Shown here in pieces: positions 1-14,600 of a stretch of DNA of 64,000 nt. The first letter of the stretch is position 1; each line of letters begins with the position of its first letter. A program made the position numbers and the translations under genes. The DNA lies in assembly GCA_032622095.1 (NCBI GenBank), contig CP136061.1, forward strand, positions 252,167,582 through 252,231,581, in the 5' to 3' direction. The notes beneath the pieces were generated by a model. That model saw only the letters and a list, made by a program, of their open reading frames with translations, was not told the origin of the DNA and ran no database searches. This DNA is from Siphonodentalium dalli. Its lineage: Eukaryota > Mollusca > Scaphopoda > Gadilida > Siphonodentaliidae.

Positions 1-667
1 ACCAAGATCCAAAAATATTTGTCCCTATTAGGGAGGGGGCAAAAATTGTAATTTTTTTGTCGTCTTCGATTCGAACCAAAATTGTTGTGAAGTATCTATA
101 GGACGTTCTGGGAGTACTCCAGACAGAATTTTGTAAATCGGTTGAAAAATGTAGAAATTGTGGCCCATTAATTCTTATCAAGTTTACACAAGATACACTA
201 TGGATTTAAATTCCTACAACCAATCGTCACTTTTTTGGTGTCATTCGATGGAGAATTTCTAGTACTTCTAAATAATTACCTACTTACCGTATTATATTGA
301 TGGAAGCCAGAGATAATCGAAATGTATACACTGAACAGCATATATATAGGCCTACATAGTAGAATATTGCCACAATATCTTACTAAAACCCTACTATATA
401 ATAAAGGGGCATCAATTGCGAACACAATGCCGCAAAAATTAGCTCGATATCTCGAAAATTGGCCGAGATATGGTGACTTTTCTACCCGCGTCACCTAATT
501 CCGAGGTATGGGTGGGGGTCACACCAGAAGTTTCCAACTGAACACAGAAATGTCAAGAAACCGTACTATGGACATAACAATCAATTCCGCGCGATTCCCT
601 AATTATACTTCCATGTTTTACATGGAAGTATATTGTTTTTGTGATTTTTATTTTTCTCTATTATTAT
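1..667. repeat. Left part of an interrupted 1389-bp satellite unit
   Basis: This stretch repeats the sequence at 12340-13006 almost base for base (offset 12339). It stops in an ATT microsatellite at about 667, where a different repeat begins. The missing continuation of the unit resumes at 11617. It is therefore one satellite unit split by the insertion at 668-11616. Short frames inside it recur identically in every unit and have no coding features. Confidence 0.9.
604..632. repeat. Perfect hairpin opening each 1389-bp unit
   Basis: TATACTTCCATG, loop TTTTA, then CATGGAAGTATA form a 12-bp perfect stem. The same hairpin recurs at 12943, 14332 and 15721, so it marks the unit boundary. Its arm matches the subterminal inverted repeat of the Helitron-like elements here (TATACTTCCATGG / CCATGGAAGTATA). 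Confidence 0.85.
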
Positions 668-1101
668 TATACTTCCATGGTGTAACCAAGGAAGTATATT
701 GTTTTTCTACTGCGGCCGTTTTCTGTTTAATTGGAAATACTCAGAAACTAATGGGAGGAGGACCGCGAAATCTCTAGCGAATGTAGGCATCTAAGGTCTA
801 CTAAAAATAATGCTATCCGGATGTTGGTCCAATATATTTTGACAGAGTTATGGCCCTTATTCGATTATTTTTCATTATTATTATTATACTTCCATGGTGT
901 AACCAAGGAAGTATATTGTTTTTCTACTGAGGTCGTTTTCCGTTTATTTCGAAATACTCAGAAACTGATTGCAGTAGGAACGCGAAATCTCTAGTGAATG
1001 TAGGCATCGAAGGTTTACTAGATATAATGGTATCCGGATTTCCGCTCAATGTTTCTTGGCGGAGTTATGGCCCTTTTGCGATTATTTTTCATTGTTATTA
1101 T
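668..1101 (+). repeat. 217-bp direct duplication of the element's left end
   Basis: TATACTTCCATGG starts at 668 and again at 885. The first copy is visibly diverged from the second, while the second matches the first 217 bases of every 1731-bp unit downstream. The element's left end was duplicated head to tail before or during array formation. Confidence 0.8.
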
Positions 1102-4100
1102 TATTATTATACTTGACACTTTTGTAATCACTATTACTCGAAAAATATAAGAAGTAGGACACTAAAACTTGGTAAGTAGGTTGGGGTACATGAGTTCTAT
1201 GCCTATGGCCCATAACGATTTTGTCCGCGCTTTCATCGATGAGTTATCTCCCTTTATTTGAAAAAATGTCATTTTATTATCTCGGAAATTATAAGAAGCA
1301 GAACATCGACAATTAGACCGTATGCACATCTCGATATGCACTACTGCCCACGGGCATAAAAACTTGTGTCCGCGCTTTCCCTGAAGAGTTACCGCCCATA
1401 GTTGGCAAACCTCTATTTTATTGTACTCTGTTGTCCTCCCGTATCATTCCAGATAACTGTATTTGGTTTTTGTAGTCGTGTTGACCGTTGTCAGCTTAGT
1501 CCGAAGATGAAAATTTGACAGGGTTAGACATATATTTTTACACTGGGGTGGGGGCAAAATTTTAGCAATTTTTTTTATTATTAGACATTCATCTATTTAA
1601 GTATGTAGATTCCCTGAACGAAAACAAACCCATACCGGAAAGGATTTTTGTAATCCGAGAAGAAATGCAAGAGTTACGGGCCCTCAAAGTTTGCAATTTG
1701 GTCCCATGTGCTTGTGCGCACATCTCCTCCGAAGATGTAGAACTTTGGATGTCATCTGATACGCCAATGCGTGCGGTCTGAAGAGAGCACGCGATGGGCC
1801 AACTTTTGCCAGTGTCGGTTCAGTGTTGTGGGTCAGGGGAGGGGTGGTCCGGGGTACCAATTTTTTATTCTTCTCCGAATCGGATGAAACTTGGAATATA
1901 ACATCCATACCGCCAACCGATCTAGAAACTGAAAGAATTTCGAAAATCCATTGAAAAATGACAGAGTTGTGGGCCTTCAAACAATGCAAATTTGGCCCCA
2001 TATGCTTGTGATCACATCTCCTCCGAAGATGTCAAACTTTGGATGTCATCTGATACGCCAATGCGTGCGGTCTGAAGAGAGCACGCGATGAGCCAAATTT
2101 TGCCAGTGTCGGTTCAGTGTTGTGGGTCAGGGGAGGGGTGGTCCGGGGTACCAAAATTTATTTCGTCTCCGAATCATATGAAACTTGATATATAACATCT
2201 ACCATACACGTTGATCATAAAACTGAAAACAGATTGTAAATCCGTTAAAAAATGGCGGAGATTTGGGCCCTCAAACTTTGAATGTGGGCCCATATTCATT
2301 CCAATAAACAAAATGTTATTCGTCTCTGAATCAGACAAAATTTATAACAAATAATCAATGTAACTAGCTGATCACAATACTCAAAACAATTTCAAAATCA
2401 ATTGGAAAATAACGGAGTTACGGGCTCTCAAAAATCGCATTTTGGGTCGGGTTTGACTATTTCCCAATCTCGTCACCCAATTTCGAGGCAGGGGTGGGGT
2501 CACTTCCAAACACTTTAGATCAACCCACACATGTTAAGGGAAAGATATAATCATCCTACTTTATATTTTCCGTCCCTTAAATGCGATTTATTGAGCTCAT
2601 GATTTGCCCTATTATTATACTTCCATGGTGTAACCAAGGAAGTATATTGTTTTTCTACTGAGGTCGTTTTCCGTTTATTTCGAAATACTCAGAAACTGAT
2701 TGCAGTAGGAACGCGAAATCTCTAGTGAATGTAGGCATCGAAGGTTTACTAGATATAATGGTATCCGGATTTCCGCTCAATGTTTCTTGGCGGAGTTATG
2801 GCCCTTTTGCGATTATTTTTCATTGTTATTATTATTATTATACTTGACACTTTTGTAATCACTATTACTCGAAAAATATAAGAAGTAGGACACTAAAACT
2901 TGGTAAGTAGGTTGGGGTACATGAGTTCTATGCCTATGGCCCATAACGATTTTGTCCGCGCTTTCATCGATGAGTTATCTCCCTTTATTTGAAAAAATGT
3001 CATTTTATTATCTCGGAAATTATAAGAAGCAGAACATCGAAAATTAGACCGTATGCACATCTCGATATGCACTACTGCCCACGGGCATAAAAACTTGTGT
3101 CCGCGCTTTCCCTGAAGAGTTACCGCCCATAGTTGGCAAACCTCTATTTTATTGTACTCTGTTGTCCTCCCGTATCATTCCAGATAACTGTATTTGGTTT
3201 TTGTAGTCGTGTTGACCGTTGTCAGCTTAGTCCGAAGATGAAAATTTGACAGGGTTAGACATATATTTTTACACTGGGGTGGGGGCAAAATTTTAGCAAT
3301 TTTTTTTATTATTAGACATTCATCTATTTAAGTATGTAGATTCCCTGAACGAAAACAAACCCATACCGGAAAGGATTTTTGTAATCCGAGAAGAAATGCA
3401 AGAGTTACGGGCCCTCAAAGTTTGCAATTTGGTCCCATGTGCTTGTGCGCACATCTCCTCCGAAGATGTAGAACTTTGGATGTCATCTGATACGCCAATG
3501 CGTGCGGTCTGAAGAGAGCACGCGATGGGCCAACTTTTGCCAGTGTCGGTTCAGTGTTGTGGGTCAGGGGAGGGGTGGTCCGGGGTACCAATTTTTTATT
3601 CTTCTCCGAATCGGATGAAACTTGGAATATAACATCCATACCGCCAACCGATCTAGAAACTGAAAGAATTTCGAAAATCCATTGAAAAATGACAGAGTTG
3701 TGGGCCTTCAAACAATGCAAATTTGGCCCCATATGCTTGTGATCACATCTCCTCCGAAGATGTCAAACTTTGGATGTCATCTGATACGCCAATGCGTGCG
3801 GTCTGAAGAGAGCACGCGATGAGCCAAATTTTGCCAGTGTCGGTTCAGTGTTGTGGGTCAGGGGAGGGGTGGTCCGGGGTACCAAAATTTATTTCGTCTC
3901 CGAATCATATGAAACTTGATATATAACATCTACCATACACGTTGATCATAAAACTGAAAACAGATTGTAAATCCGTTAAAAAATGGCGGAGATTTGGGCC
4001 CTCAAACTTTGAATGTGGGCCCATATTCATTCCAATAAACAAAATGTTATTCGTCTCTGAATCAGACAAAATTTATAACAAATAATCAATGTAACTAGCT

Positions 4101-7100
4101 GATCACAATACTCAAAACAATTTCAAAATCAATTGGAAAATAACGGAGTTACGGGCTCTCAAAAATCGCATTTTGGGTCGGGTTTGACTATTTCCCAATC
4201 TCGTCACCCAATTTCGAGGCAGGGGTGGGGTCACTTCCAAACACTTTAGATCAACCCACACATGTTAAGGGAAAGATATAATCATCCTACTTTATATTTT
4301 CCGTCCCTTAAATGCGATTTATTGAGCTCATGATTTGCCCTATTATTATACTTCCATGGTGTAACCAAGGAAGTATATTGTTTTTCTACTGAGGTCGTTT
4401 TCCGTTTATTTCGAAATACTCAGAAACTGATTGCAGTAGGAACGCGAAATCTCTAGTGAATGTAGGCATCGAAGGTTTACTAGATATAATGGTATCCGGA
4501 TTTCCGCTCAATGTTTCTTGGCGGAGTTATGGCCCTTTTGCGATTATTTTTCATTGTTATTATTATTATTATACTTGACACTTTTGTAATCACTATTACT
4601 CGAAAAATATAAGAAGTAGGACACTAAAACTTGGTAAGTAGGTTGGGGTACATGAGTTCTATGCCTATGGCCCATAACGATTTTGTCCGCGCTTTCATCG
4701 ATGAGTTATCTCCCTTTATTTGAAAAAATGTCATTTTATTATCTCGGAAATTATAAGAAGCAGAACATCGAAAATTAGACCGTATGCACATCTCGATATG
4801 CACTACTGCCCACGGGCATAAAAACTTGTGTCCGCGCTTTCCCTGAAGAGTTACCGCCCATAGTTGGCAAACCTCTATTTTATTGTACTCTGTTGTCCTC
4901 CCGTATCATTCCAGATAACTGTATTTGGTTTTTGTAGTCGTGTTGACCGTTGTCAGCTTAGTCCGAAGATGAAAATTTGACAGGGTTAGACATATATTTT
5001 TACACTGGGGTGGGGGCAAAATTTTAGCAATTTTTTTTATTATTAGACATTCATCTATTTAAGTATGTAGATTCCCTGAACGAAAACAAACCCATACCGG
5101 AAAGGATTTTTGTAATCCGAGAAGAAATGCAAGAGTTACGGGCCCTCAAAGTTTGCAATTTGGTCCCATGTGCTTGTGCGCACATCTCCTCCGAAGATGT
5201 AGAACTTTGGATGTCATCTGATACGCCAATGCGTGCGGTCTGAAGAGAGCACGCGATGGGCCAACTTTTGCCAGTGTCGGTTCAGTGTTGTGGGTCAGGG
5301 GAGGGGTGGTCCGGGGTACCAATTTTTTATTCTTCTCCGAATCGGATGAAACTTGGAATATAACATCCATACCGCCAACCGATCTAGAAACTGAAAGAAT
5401 TTCGAAAATCCATTGAAAAATGACAGAGTTGTGGGCCTTCAAACAATGCAAATTTGGCCCCATATGCTTGTGATCACATCTCCTCCGAAGATGTCAAACT
5501 TTGGATGTCATCTGATACGCCAATGCGTGCGGTCTGAAGAGAGCACGCGATGAGCCAAATTTTGCCAGTGTCGGTTCAGTGTTGTGGGTCAGGGGAGGGG
5601 TGGTCCGGGGTACCAAAATTTATTTCGTCTCCGAATCATATGAAACTTGATATATAACATCTACCATACACGTTGATCATAAAACTGAAAACAGATTGTA
5701 AATCCGTTAAAAAATGGCGGAGATTTGGGCCCTCAAACTTTGAATGTGGGCCCATATTCATTCCAATAAACAAAATGTTATTCGTCTCTGAATCAGACAA
5801 AATTTATAACAAATAATCAATGTAACTAGCTGATCACAATACTCAAAACAATTTCAAAATCAATTGGAAAATAACGGAGTTACGGGCTCTCAAAAATCGC
5901 ATTTTGGGTCGGGTTTGACTATTTCCCAATCTCGTCACCCAATTTCGAGGCAGGGGTGGGGTCACTTCCAAACACTTTAGATCAACCCACACATGTTAAG
6001 GGAAAGATATAATCATCCTACTTTATATTTTCCGTCCCTTAAATGCGATTTATTGAGCTCATGATTTGCCCTATTATTATACTTCCATGGTGTAACCAAG
6101 GAAGTATATTGTTTTTCTACTGAGGTCGTTTTCCGTTTATTTCGAAATACTCAGAAACTGATTGCAGTAGGAACGCGAAATCTCTAGTGAATGTAGGCAT
6201 CGAAGGTTTACTAGATATAATGGTATCCGGATTTCCGCTCAATGTTTCTTGGCGGAGTTATGGCCCTTTTGCGATTATTTTTCATTGTTATTATTATTAT
6301 TATTATACTTGACACTTTTGTAATCACTATTACTCGAAAAATATAAGAAGTAGGACACTAAAACTTGGTAAGTAGGTTGGGGTACATGAGTTCTATGCCT
6401 ATGGCCCATAACGATTTTGTCCGCGCTTTCATCGATGAGTTATCTCCCTTTATTTGAAAAAATGTCATTTTATTATCTCGGAAATTATAAGAAGCAGAAC
6501 ATCGAAAATTAGACCGTATGCACATCTCGATATGCACTACTGCCCACGGGCATAAAAACTTGTGTCCGCGCTTTCCCTGAAGAGTTACCGCCCATAGTTG
6601 GCAAACCTCTATTTTATTGTACTCTGTTGTCCTCCCGTATCATTCCAGATAACTGTATTTGGTTTTTGTAGTCGTGTTGACCGTTGTCAGCTTAGTCCGA
6701 AGATGAAAATTTGACAGGGTTAGACATATATTTTTACACTGGGGTGGGGGCAAAATTTTAGCAATTTTTTTTATTATTAGACATTCATCTATTTAAGTAT
6801 GTAGATTCCCTGAACGAAAACAAACCCATACCGGAAAGGATTTTTGTAATCCGAGAAGAAATGCAAGAGTTACGGGCCCTCAAAGTTTGCAATTTGGTCC
6901 CATGTGCTTGTGCGCACATCTCCTCCGAAGATGTAGAACTTTGGATGTCATCTGATACGCCAATGCGTGCGGTCTGAAGAGAGCACGCGATGGGCCAACT
7001 TTTGCCAGTGTCGGTTCAGTGTTGTGGGTCAGGGGAGGGGTGGTCCGGGGTACCAATTTTTTATTCTTCTCCGAATCGGATGAAACTTGGAATATAACAT

Positions 7101-10058
7101 CCATACCGCCAACCGATCTAGAAACTGAAAGAATTTCGAAAATCCATTGAAAAATGACAGAGTTGTGGGCCTTCAAACAATGCAAATTTGGCCCCATATG
7201 CTTGTGATCACATCTCCTCCGAAGATGTCAAACTTTGGATGTCATCTGATACGCCAATGCGTGCGGTCTGAAGAGAGCACGCGATGAGCCAAATTTTGCC
7301 AGTGTCGGTTCAGTGTTGTGGGTCAGGGGAGGGGTGGTCCGGGGTACCAAAATTTATTTCGTCTCCGAATCATATGAAACTTGATATATAACATCTACCA
7401 TACACGTTGATCATAAAACTGAAAACAGATTGTAAATCCGTTAAAAAATGGCGGAGATTTGGGCCCTCAAACTTTGAATGTGGGCCCATATTCATTCCAA
7501 TAAACAAAATGTTATTCGTCTCTGAATCAGACAAAATTTATAACAAATAATCAATGTAACTAGCTGATCACAATACTCAAAACAATTTCAAAATCAATTG
7601 GAAAATAACGGAGTTACGGGCTCTCAAAAATCGCATTTTGGGTCGGGTTTGACTATTTCCCAATCTCGTCACCCAATTTCGAGGCAGGGGTGGGGTCACT
7701 TCCAAACACTTTAGATCAACCCACACATGTTAAGGGAAAGATATAATCATCCTACTTTATATTTTCCGTCCCTTAAATGCGATTTATTGAGCTCATGATT
7801 TGCCCTATTATTATACTTCCATGGTGTAACCAAGGAAGTATATTGTTTTTCTACTGAGGTCGTTTTCCGTTTATTTCGAAATACTCAGAAACTGATTGCA
7901 GTAGGAACGCGAAATCTCTAGTGAATGTAGGCATCGAAGGTTTACTAGATATAATGGTATCCGGATTTCCGCTCAATGTTTCTTGGCGGAGTTATGGCCC
8001 TTTTGCGATTATTTTTCATTGTTATTATTATTATTATACTTGACACTTTTGTAATCACTATTACTCGAAAAATATAAGAAGTAGGACACTAAAACTTGGT
8101 AAGTAGGTTGGGGTACATGAGTTCTATGCCTATGGCCCATAACGATTTTGTCCGCGCTTTCATCGATGAGTTATCTCCCTTTATTTGAAAAAATGTCATT
8201 TTATTATCTCGGAAATTATAAGAAGCAGAACATCGAAAATTAGACCGTATGCACATCTCGATATGCACTACTGCCCACGGGCATAAAAACTTGTGTCCGC
8301 GCTTTCCCTGAAGAGTTACCGCCCATAGTTGGCAAACCTCTATTTTATTGTACTCTGTTGTCCTCCCGTATCATTCCAGATAACTGTATTTGGTTTTTGT
8401 AGTCGTGTTGACCGTTGTCAGCTTAGTCCGAAGATGAAAATTTGACAGGGTTAGACATATATTTTTACACTGGGGTGGGGGCAAAATTTTAGCAATTTTT
8501 TTTATTATTAGACATTCATCTATTTAAGTATGTAGATTCCCTGAACGAAAACAAACCCATACCGGAAAGGATTTTTGTAATCCGAGAAGAAATGCAAGAG
8601 TTACGGGCCCTCAAAGTTTGCAATTTGGTCCCATGTGCTTGTGCGCACATCTCCTCCGAAGATGTAGAACTTTGGATGTCATCTGATACGCCAATGCGTG
8701 CGGTCTGAAGAGAGCACGCGATGGGCCAACTTTTGCCAGTGTCGGTTCAGTGTTGTGGGTCAGGGGAGGGGTGGTCCGGGGTACCAATTTTTTATTCTTC
8801 TCCGAATCGGATGAAACTTGGAATATAACATCCATACCGCCAACCGATCTAGAAACTGAAAGAATTTCGAAAATCCATTGAAAAATGACAGAGTTGTGGG
8901 CCTTCAAACAATGCAAATTTGGCCCCATATGCTTGTGATCACATCTCCTCCGAAGATGTCAAACTTTGGATGTCATCTGATACGCCAATGCGTGCGGTCT
9001 GAAGAGAGCACGCGATGAGCCAAATTTTGCCAGTGTCGGTTCAGTGTTGTGGGTCAGGGGAGGGGTGGTCCGGGGTACCAAAATTTATTTCGTCTCCGAA
9101 TCATATGAAACTTGATATATAACATCTACCATACACGTTGATCATAAAACTGAAAACAGATTGTAAATCCGTTAAAAAATGGCGGAGATTTGGGCCCTCA
9201 AACTTTGAATGTGGGCCCATATTCATTCCAATAAACAAAATGTTATTCGTCTCTGAATCAGACAAAATTTATAACAAATAATCAATGTAACTAGCTGATC
9301 ACAATACTCAAAACAATTTCAAAATCAATTGGAAAATAACGGAGTTACGGGCTCTCAAAAATCGCATTTTGGGTCGGGTTTGACTATTTCCCAATCTCGT
9401 CACCCAATTTCGAGGCAGGGGTGGGGTCACTTCCAAACACTTTAGATCAACCCACACATGTTAAGGGAAAGATATAATCATCCTACTTTATATTTTCCGT
9501 CCCTTAAATGCGATTTATTGAGCTCATGATTTGCCCTATTATTATACTTCCATGGTGTAACCAAGGAAGTATATTGTTTTTCTACTGAGGTCGTTTTCCG
9601 TTTATTTCGAAATACTCAGAAACTGATTGCAGTAGGAACGCGAAATCTCTAGTGAATGTAGGCATCGAAGGTTTACTAGATATAATGGTATCCGGATTTC
9701 CGCTCAATGTTTCTTGGCGGAGTTATGGCCCTTTTGCGATTATTTTTCATTGTTATTATTATTATTATACTTGACACTTTTGTAATCACTATTACTCGAA
9801 AAATATAAGAAGTAGGACACTAAAACTTGGTAAGTAGGTTGGGGTACATGAGTTCTATGCCTATGGCCCATAACGATTTTGTCCGCGCTTTCATCGATGA
9901 GTTATCTCCCTTTATTTGAAAAAATGTCATTTTATTATCTCGGAAATTATAAGAAGCAGAACATCGAAAATTAGACCGTATGCACATCTCGATATGCACT
10001 ACTGCCCACGGGCATAAAAACTTGTGTCCGCGCTTTCCCTGAAGAGTTACCGCCCATA
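885..10058 (+). repeat. 1731-bp tandem array, about 5.3 copies
   Basis: Units start at 885 and 2616 and then every 1731 bp; one unit is 3 bp longer through an extra ATT in its microsatellite. Copies are nearly identical (for example a single C/A difference near 1309). Each unit opens with the TATACTTCC palindrome and contains a roughly 130-bp block twice, about 300 bp apart. The last copy is cut off at 10058. The 105-codon minus-strand frame at 1684-2001 recurs at 3415, 5146, 6880 and 8611 because the DNA repeats; I see no coding signature in it. Confidence 0.95.
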
Positions 10059-10094
10059 AATAGGCGCACACTATACACCAGTATGAATAAACCG

Positions 10095-10129
<35 letters not shown>

Positions 10130-11067
10130 GTACAGAGCTCTAAAAATTTTATTGCATATTCCGAATTGGACTAGAGATTAGGACACGAATATACCGCTTA
10201 AAAATGTTTTTAACCAGGACTTTCCGCGTTACGGTGTACGGAAATATTGCAACTATTTTCCCGCCAAATCCAAACCGGCTGATTAAAGAGCAAGATAATG
10301 TCGTAGCAAGTACGTTGACATACTTTATGTACGTGCCAGAAGTTTGACGGCTATACTATAAATGTAACATGTCCAATGGAGAATGCGTGTCAGGGTGGTT
10401 TGAGACTTTAGGAAAATTCCACGAAAATTGCAAAGGGGGGAAAATTCAAACATCGATATAATTTTTTTTGACGAGTACATCTGATGGCTAGTGTTCACGC
10501 GCATCTAGAGCACAATTTTCTAATTTTCAGATGGAACGGTTTACTCGTGACAACGCTATATATCATAAATATGTATACGTATGTAGTCTATCACTAGCCA
10601 ATTTTTAGCCCCAAATCCAAACGGGCTAATGTAGGAGCGACTTTCACGCAGGAGCATGTAAGCCGGTATAATGTAGGCACGCCTACAAAATTTGACCGCT
10701 CTACTATAAACGCAACCTGCTCAAGGGAGTGTTTTTGTCGGTTGGGTTCAGATTTGGCAAATTCCACCGAAGATCAAATGGGGAAAATTACTCCGAAAAT
10801 CAGATATTGAGATAAAAACTTTTCGACGAGTGGATGTGATAAGTAGTATCTAAACGCAAGATTAGTACGATTTTTAAAGATTTAGATTTGACGGTTTAAC
10901 GCTGGTAGTGTATAACGTTGTAACGGGTGATATATATTACTGAAAATCAAACCCTCTCTTCATGACGCAAATTCAAACGGACTTGTCAAGAAGCAAGGCA
11001 AATGCATGAACATGCTCACCGATATACTATATAGGTATGCCAGCTCTACTATAAAAGTAACCTATTG
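10059..11067. repeat. Diverged ~350-bp tandem family, inner element
   Basis: After the array breaks off there is a 28-T run (10098-10125), then repeated blocks anchored on CAAATCCAAAC-type sequence near 10265, 10612 and 10967 (period about 350 bp). Each carries a variant of ACCGCTCTACTATAAA about 90 bp later. The same family lies at 16384-17960 in the outer element, so it appears to be the right-hand module of both. No gene is seen. Confidence 0.75.
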
Positions 11068-11425
11068 TCACGATTTGACCTGTCCAAAACACTCCCCGGA
11101 CAAAAGTTTCCCTAGGTATCAAATTTCGTCGAAATCCGTTCGCTTTACTCGATTTGACCTTGAACTGACCATTTCGAAGGCCAATGTCAGGTCGGGGTCA
11201 CGATTTGACCCACCCAAAAGACTCCCCGGACAAAAGTACTCCTAGGCACCAAATTTGGTTGAAATCCGTCTGTTTTACCAGATTTGACCTTGGATTGACA
11301 TTTTTGAAGGTCAACGTCATGTCGCGGTCACGATTTGACCCGTCCAAAACACTCCCTGGACAAAAGTACCCATATTTATCAAATTTTGTCAAAATCCGTC
11401 CAGCAGTTTTCCCGGTCATAGCTAA
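11068..11425 (+). repeat. 130-bp tandem repeat, three copies
   Basis: CGATTTGACC occurs at 11071, 11201 and 11331, exactly 130 bp apart, with shared flanks (CTCCCCGGACAAAAGT and TTGAAATCCGTC variants). Short frames across it on both strands are products of the repeat. Confidence 0.9.
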
Positions 11426-11576
11426 CAGACAACCAAACAGACAGAAGTCCCAAAATATATATAAAATTTAGAAATGTTAATGCAAGTGCACCATCAGATC
11501 ATAAGACACCAATACGTTGTCGCATGAAGAGGAACACACATATACGCATAGCACTCACATGGGATGGGATGGTATA

Positions 11577-11616
11577 CCATGGAAGTATATCTGATTCCAT
11601 GGAATCTGACCTCTAG
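11577..11616 (+). mobile_element. 3' terminus of inner Helitron-like element
   Basis: CCATGGAAGTATA is followed by the 14-nt perfect palindrome GATTCCATGGAATC, a 6-nt spacer and CTAG, then TT. A hairpin shortly before CTRR is the Helitron-type 3' end; the inverted subterminal repeat is the Helentron-like addition. Confidence 0.65.
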
Positions 11617-14600
11617 TTATTCTTTATTCTTCTTAGCAATTTTATAATGAGCATAGCTCAGTCAATACAAGAGTTAGAAAGCTAAAACTTTGTATGTATA
11701 TATATGTATACAAACTGTAGTGCTTAGGCCTATTGAGAATCATGTCCTCACTTGATTTGCAGAGTTATCTCCCTTTATGTGAACAATTGGTGTTTTCAGA
11801 ACTCCGAAAATATAAGGAGTACAGCACTGAAATTTGGTCGATACATACATCTTGATATCCACTGAATCATGAGCACATCAAAAACTCTGTCCGTCTTTCC
11901 TCTCCAGAGTTATCTCCCATATATATGTCAACCTCGAAATGTTCTGATCGCCTGTTCTCACATAGCAAGAAAGATAGCTGGATTTAGTTTCTATGGTAGT
12001 GCTGGCCGTTGTCAATATACTTCACAAAAATAATTTGGACAGGGTCGGACTTACATTTTTTGGTTAGGGTGGGGGCGAAATTTTCGCAATTTTATTTTTG
12101 CGATGATTTCAACCATTTTTACTACCATGTATCTTTAGGACGTACTAATGATCCTCCTGAAAGAATTTTGTAAATCGGTTGAGAAATGTCCAAGTTACAG
12201 ACCATCGAATATTATATTCATACATTGGCTGAGGAGAAAGTGGTTGTGACCACAACTCCTCCTAAACGACGCAAATGAGCAGGATTTGGTTTATGTGAGC
12301 GTGTTACTCATAGAGAGAAGACGAACTGGTGCAATTTTTACCAAGATCCAAAAATATTTGTCCCTATTAGGGAGGGGGCAAAAATTGTAATTTTTTTGTC
12401 GTCTTCGATTCGAACCAAAATTGTTGTGAAGTATCTATAGGACGTTCTGGGAGTACTCCAGACAGAATTTTGTAAATCGGTTGAAAAATGTAGAAATTGT
12501 GGCCCATTAATTCTTATCAAGTTTACACAAGATACACTATGGATTTAAATTCCTACAACCAATCGTCACTTTTTTGGTGTCATTCGATGGAGAATTTCTA
12601 GTACTTCTAAATAATTACCTACTTACCGTATTATATTGATGGAAGCCAGAGATAATCGAAATGTATACACTGAACAGCATATATATAGGCCTACATAGTA
12701 GAATATTGCCACAATATCTTACTAAAACCCTACTATATAATAAAGGGGCATCAATTGCGAACACAATGCCGCAAAAATTAGCTCGATATCTCGAAAATTG
12801 GCCGAGATATGGTGACTTTTCTACCCGCGTCACCTAATTCCGAGGTATGGGTGGGGGTCACACCAGAAGTTTCCAACTGAACACAGAAATGTCAAGAAAC
12901 CGTACTATGGACATAACAATCAATTCCGCGCGATTCCCTAATTATACTTCCATGTTTTACATGGAAGTATATTGTTTTTGTGATTTTTATTTTTCTCTAT
13001 TATTATTATTCTTTATTCTTCTTAGCAATTTTATAATGAGCATAGCTCAGTCAATACAAGAGTTAGAAAGCTAAAACTTTGTATGTATATATATGTATAC
13101 AAACTGTAGTGCTTAGGCCTATTGAGAATCATGTCCTCACTTGATTTGCAGAGTTATCTCCCTTTATGTGAACAATTGGTGTTTTCAGAACTCCGAAAAT
13201 ATAAGGAGTACAGCACTGAAATTTGGTCGATACATACATCTTGATATCCACTGAATCATGAGCACATCAAAAACTCTGTCCGTCTTTCCTCTCCAGAGTT
13301 ATCTCCCATATATATGTCAACCTCGAAATGTTCTGATCGCCTGTTCTCACATAGCAAGAAAGATAGCTGGATTTAGTTTCTATGGTAGTGCTGGCCGTTG
13401 TCAATATACTTCACAAAAATAATTTGGACAGGGTCGGACTTACATTTTTTGGTTAGGGTGGGGGCGAAATTTTCGCAATTTTATTTTTGCGATGATTTCA
13501 ACCATTTTTACTACCATGTATCTTTAGGACGTACTAATGATCCTCCTGAAAGAATTTTGTAAATCGGTTGAGAAATGTCCAAGTTACAGACCATCGAATA
13601 TTATATTCATACATTGGCTGAGGAGAAAGTGGTTGTGACCACAACTCCTCCTAAACGACGCAAATGAGCAGGATTTGGTTTATGTGAGCGTGTTACTCAT
13701 AGAGAGAAGACGAACTGGTGCAATTTTTACCAAGATCCAAAAATATTTGTCCCTATTAGGGAGGGGGCAAAAATTGTAATTTTTTTGTCGTCTTCGATTC
13801 GAACCAAAATTGTTGTGAAGTATCTATAGGACGTTCTGGGAGTACTCCAGACAGAATTTTGTAAATCGGTTGAAAAATGTAGAAATTGTGGCCCATTAAT
13901 TCTTATCAAGTTTACACAAGATACACTATGGATTTAAATTCCTACAACCAATCGTCACTTTTTTGGTGTCATTCGATGGAGAATTTCTAGTACTTCTAAA
14001 TAATTACCTACTTACCGTATTATATTGATGGAAGCCAGAGATAATCGAAATGTATACACTGAACAGCATATATATAGGCCTACATAGTAGAATATTGCCA
14101 CAATATCTTACTAAAACCCTACTATATAATAAAGGGGCATCAATTGCGAACACAATGCCGCAAAAATTAGCTCGATATCTCGAAAATTGGCCGAGATATG
14201 GTGACTTTTCTACCCGCGTCACCTAATTCCGAGGTATGGGTGGGGGTCACACCAGAAGTTTCCAACTGAACACAGAAATGTCAAGAAACCGTACTATGGA
14301 CATAACAATCAATTCCGCGCGATTCCCTAATTATACTTCCATGTTTTACATGGAAGTATATTGTTTTTGTGATTTTTATTTTTCTCTATTATTATTATTC
14401 TTTATTCTTCTTAGCAATTTTATAATGAGCATAGCTCAGTCAATACAAGAGTTAGAAAGCTAAAACTTTGTATGTATATATATGTATACAAACTGTAGTG
14501 CTTAGGCCTATTGAGAATCATGTCCTCACTTGATTTGCAGAGTTATCTCCCTTTATGTGAACAATTGGTGTTTTCAGAACTCCGAAAATATAAGGAGTAC

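Larger units (their letters stand above)
668..11616 (+). mobile_element. Inner Helitron/Helentron-like element, about 10.95 kb
   Basis: The block interrupts a 1389-bp satellite unit: sequence before 668 and after 11616 joins into the intact form seen at 12340-13020. The left side begins with TATACTTCCATGG (668-680) in an imperfect palindrome. The right side has the inverted copy CCATGGAAGTATA (11577-11589), a 14-nt palindrome (11593-11606), six bases and CTAG (11613-11616), followed by TTATT. Subterminal inverted repeats, a 3' hairpin, a CTAG end, central tandem repeats and an AT-rich target fit non-autonomous Helitron relatives (Helentron-associated or DINE-like elements). No Rep/helicase frame is present. 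Exact ends cannot be fixed inside the ATT microsatellite. Confidence 0.65.

Noticed and set aside
1684-2001. Identical 105-codon minus-strand ORF repeated five times in the 1731-bp array
   Set aside because: It recurs only because the DNA unit repeats. Composition is ordinary, there is no domain, and the differences between units are too few to test for selection.
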